Below are positions 62,263 to 64,000 of a stretch of DNA of 64,000 nt, one piece after another (within the stretch, counting starts at the first letter, position 1; every line of letters begins with the position of its first letter). The position numbers and the translations under genes are program-made. Where the stretch lies: positions 1,922,001 to 1,986,000 of the forward strand of contig JAWKZW010000001.1 in NCBI GenBank assembly GCA_041395725.1, written 5' to 3'. The notes under the pieces were generated by a model. That model was not told the DNA's origin. It ran no database searches and saw nothing but the letters and a program-made list of their open reading frames with translations. The stretch comes from Gammaproteobacteria bacterium (GTDB lineage Bacteria > Pseudomonadota > Gammaproteobacteria > Pseudomonadales > Pseudohongiellaceae).

Positions 62263-62940
62263 ATGTCAGGGAAGACAGAAGACAGGGCAGGCAGGTTGAT
62301 AAGGTTGGGTTTTGTCGCGATGGTGGTGCTGCTGGCGGGTTGCGCCGCCAATCCACCACCGAGTCCCTTACCGGCAGCGCTGCTTGCCAGGCAGCTGGAT
62401 GTGGCCCACTTACCGGTAATGGGTAAACCCGATGCCGGGATCGCGATTATCGAGGTTACCGACTACCAGTGCCCGTTCTGTCGCGCTCATTACCAGGAAA
62501 CCCTGCCGCTCCTGACGCAGGAGTTTATCGAACCCGGCACCGTCAGCTACTTCGTACAGGATTATCCCCTGCCGGGCCAGGATGCCTCCGGGTTGAACGC
62601 GGTCGCTGCCGGCTGCGCCAGAGAGCAGGGCTTATTCTGGCCGTATCATGACTGGTTGTTCCGGTACCCGGGTCTGCCCGGCGAGGCGGAACTGGTGGCA
62701 GCAGGGGAGACCGTGGGGCTGGACACCAGGGGTTTTCGCCGCTGCCTGGAGAAAGGGGTCGCGGGCACCTATGTAGAGCGGCAAAGGTCCTTGGCTGTTG
62801 GGCTGGGTGTCAGGGGGACCCCGACATTCTTCATTGGCAGGCTGGGGGACAACCAGGTTGTTACCGAAGTGACAGTTCTGGCAGGGCGACAATCGATAGC
62901 GGATTTCCGGCGGGTTATAGCCGGCTACCAGTACCCCTGA
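62263..62940 (+). CDS. DsbA-family thioredoxin-fold lipoprotein (CPFC)
   Basis: The 225-residue product has a lipoprotein signal with lipobox LLAGC (Cys27) and a DsbA/BdbD-like thioredoxin domain with the active site CPFC at residues 70-73, an alpha-helical insertion containing two further cysteines, and the cis-proline loop GVRGTPTFFIG near residue 180. It should be a membrane-tethered periplasmic thiol oxidoreductase. It ends the run of exported-protein genes and may make the disulfides of the cysteine-rich protein. Confidence 0.88.
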   Translation: MSGKTEDRAGRLIRLGFVAMVVLLAGCAANPPPSPLPAALLARQLDVAHLPVMGKPDAGIAIIEVTDYQCPFCRAHYQETLPLLTQEFIEPGTVSYFVQDYPLPGQDASGLNAVAAGCAREQGLFWPYHDWLFRYPGLPGEAELVAAGETVGLDTRGFRRCLEKGVAGTYVERQRSLAVGLGVRGTPTFFIGRLGDNQVVTEVTVLAGRQSIADFRRVIAGYQYP

Positions 62941-62947
62941 TTGCGGA

Positions 62948-62995
62948 GCACCGGTCCGGTCAGCCTGCGATTTCCGGCAGGCGTCGGGCCGGTGC
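62948..62995 (+). other. Long hairpin after the DsbA-like gene
   Basis: The 21 bases 62948-62968 pair with 62977-62995 at 19 positions (two-base bulge, three G-T pairs), loop GATTTCCG region, starting 8 bp past the stop codon. No T run follows. It may stop transcription with Rho, or protect the 3' end. Confidence 0.65.
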
Positions 62996-63074
62996 CCGGC
63001 ACAGGAATGTCACGGTTCTGGTAAGGCGAAGGAAACTCCCCTAGAATTGTGTTTTCTGATAAAAACTACAACTT

Positions 63075-63545
63075 ATGTTCCTTTGGCTTGAATCTACACC
63101 GGTCGCCCTGTGGGTCAGTCTGTCACTGTGGGCCTATCCCTTGCTGCTGGCTGTGCACATTGTCGGTCTGGCTGTAGTAGTTGGCCTGTTCTCCATGCGG
63201 GATCTGCGCCTGCTGGGCCTGTTTCCGGGGTTGCGTCTGGATGCCTTCCTCCCATTGAGCAGGCTTGCCTGGGCAGGTTTCGTTCTTAATGCGCTATCCG
63301 GTATTCTGCTCTTTACGTCCCAGGCTGTGACTTTTGCCGGTAACCTGCCTTTTCTCATCAAGATTACCGCGATTATTGCCGGCATGGTGCTGGCCGGCAT
63401 CATTCAGTCAAGGTTGCGAGCCGAGTTGTCCACCTCGGCAGGAGCGCAGGTGGAGCCGGCCGGCCCGATACGATTCATCGCAATGGCGTCTCTGGCATGC
63501 TGGATTACGGCGATAATAGCCGGCCGCCTTATTGCGTATTTTTAA
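63075..63545 (+). CDS. Four-helix integral membrane protein (DUF6644-like)
   Basis: The 156-residue protein has four hydrophobic helices: about 9-36, 58-80, 90-110 and 133-154. The first helix pair carries a WAYPLLLAVHIVGLAVVVGL segment with His, and the second has SRLAWAGFVLNALSGILLF. I recall this fold as DUF6644-like, at moderate confidence; no function known. The following gene is a paralogue of the same topology, starting 13 bp downstream. Confidence 0.7.
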   Translation: MFLWLESTPVALWVSLSLWAYPLLLAVHIVGLAVVVGLFSMRDLRLLGLFPGLRLDAFLPLSRLAWAGFVLNALSGILLFTSQAVTFAGNLPFLIKITAIIAGMVLAGIIQSRLRAELSTSAGAQVEPAGPIRFIAMASLACWITAIIAGRLIAYF

Positions 63546-63557
63546 ACAGGCCCTAAG

Positions 63558-64000
63558 ATGCTGGATTTTCTTGCCCGTATAGCACTCGACAGCTCACTGC
63601 ATCAATGGATTCAGGGTACTTACTGGCTCTGGCCGATCCTTGAGATCACCCACTTTGTCGGTTTGTCGTTGCTGCTTGGAGGCCTGATAATTATCGATCT
63701 GCGCCTGGCGGGCCATTTTCGCAGACTCGACCCCCACGCTACCCATGACCTGTTGCCGCTGGTTTTTCTTGGTTTCGGCTTGAATCTACTGACCGGTGTG
63801 CTGTTTTTTTTCGGCGATCCAAATCGCTATTCGATCAATATCGGTTTTCAGATCAAGATGGTCATGATACTGGTGGCCGGCCTTAATGCCTTGTTGTACT
63901 ACTTCAAAGTGCGACCGTTGGTAGCAGGCTGGGGCGCCGATACCGACCCGCCCGCAATCGCCCGGGCTGTGGCCTACACCTCATTGGCCGTCTGGTCTGT
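63558..64000 (+). CDS. Second four-helix membrane protein, paralogue (truncated by window edge)
   Basis: Starts with ATG at 63558 and is open to the window end (147 complete codons). It has the same layout as the preceding gene: EITHFVGLSLLLGGLIIIDLRLAG matches the first helix pair, and FLGFGLNLLTGVLFFFGDP the second. The shared His near the first helix and the IDLR/MRDLR segment point to a tandem duplication. The C-terminus lies beyond the window. Confidence 0.75.
   Translation, partial: MLDFLARIALDSSLHQWIQGTYWLWPILEITHFVGLSLLLGGLIIIDLRLAGHFRRLDPHATHDLLPLVFLGFGLNLLTGVLFFFGDPNRYSINIGFQIKMVMILVAGLNALLYYFKVRPLVAGWGADTDPPAIARAVAYTSLAVWS

Overview
The window is a core-genome segment of a gammaproteobacterium, probably a marine relative of the Pseudomonadales/Cellvibrionales (OMG-type lineages). 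The evidence is gene order: hslVU-ubiE-ubiJ, priA, rpmE, mrcA/pilMNOPQ-aroKB-damX-hemE, dapB-carAB-greA, rlmE-ftsH-folP-glmM-tpiA-secG, and tRNA-Leu/tRNA-fMet-rimP-nusA-infB-rbfA-truB-rpsO-pnp all follow the Pseudomonas-like order with small deletions, such as no argS beside the FtsN-like gene and no phaC cluster beside hslU. Many starts are GTG or TTG (hslV, mrcA, pilM, hemE, carA, rlmE, ftsH, rimP, truB). No phage, CRISPR array or complete insertion sequence was seen.

Layout. 1-7.3 kb (minus strand): ubiquinone genes, a DUF971 protein, the HslUV protease, an FtsN-like SPOR protein and PriA. 7.6-8.3 kb: chorismate mutase and zinc-type L31. 8.5-22 kb: PBP1A divergent from the type IV pilus alignment/secretin operon, shikimate genes, DamX, HemE and FolK. 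22-27.4 kb: a shortened TonB-receptor gene behind a Fur-box-like site, ComF, an acyl-CoA dehydrogenase, and an ECF sigma/anti-sigma pair. 27.6-33.8 kb: dapB, carA, carB, greA. 33.9-40.6 kb: yhbY, rlmE, ftsH, folP, glmM, tpiA, secG. 40.6-50.2 kb: two tRNAs and the translation/RNA-decay operon. 50.4-64 kb: accessory genes, many exported, including an M13 peptidase, an NHL protein, a YeiH-type transporter, a cyclase-family enzyme, a membrane alpha/beta hydrolase, a solitary Anbu-type proteasome homologue, and a run of uncharacterised secreted proteins ending in a DsbA-like lipoprotein.

The most interesting signals lie between genes. They are: a carA leader with promoter, a 28-codon leader ORF and a terminator inside that ORF (pyrBI-like attenuation logic); a 101-bp tandem repeat that copies the 3' end of the initiator tRNA gene; a second terminator in the rimP leader; a 195-bp foldback element with perfect 23-bp inverted repeats that supplies the Anbu stop codon; a candidate small RNA downstream of comF carrying an anti-Shine-Dalgarno motif; and an 8-bp tandem repeat upstream of a hydrolase gene. 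The best candidate for an undescribed protein system is the secreted cassette at 59.7-62.9 kb: three unrecognised exported proteins, one with ten cysteines, next to a CPFC thioredoxin-fold lipoprotein.

All calls come from reading the sequence and comparison with remembered families; no database search or folding program was run.
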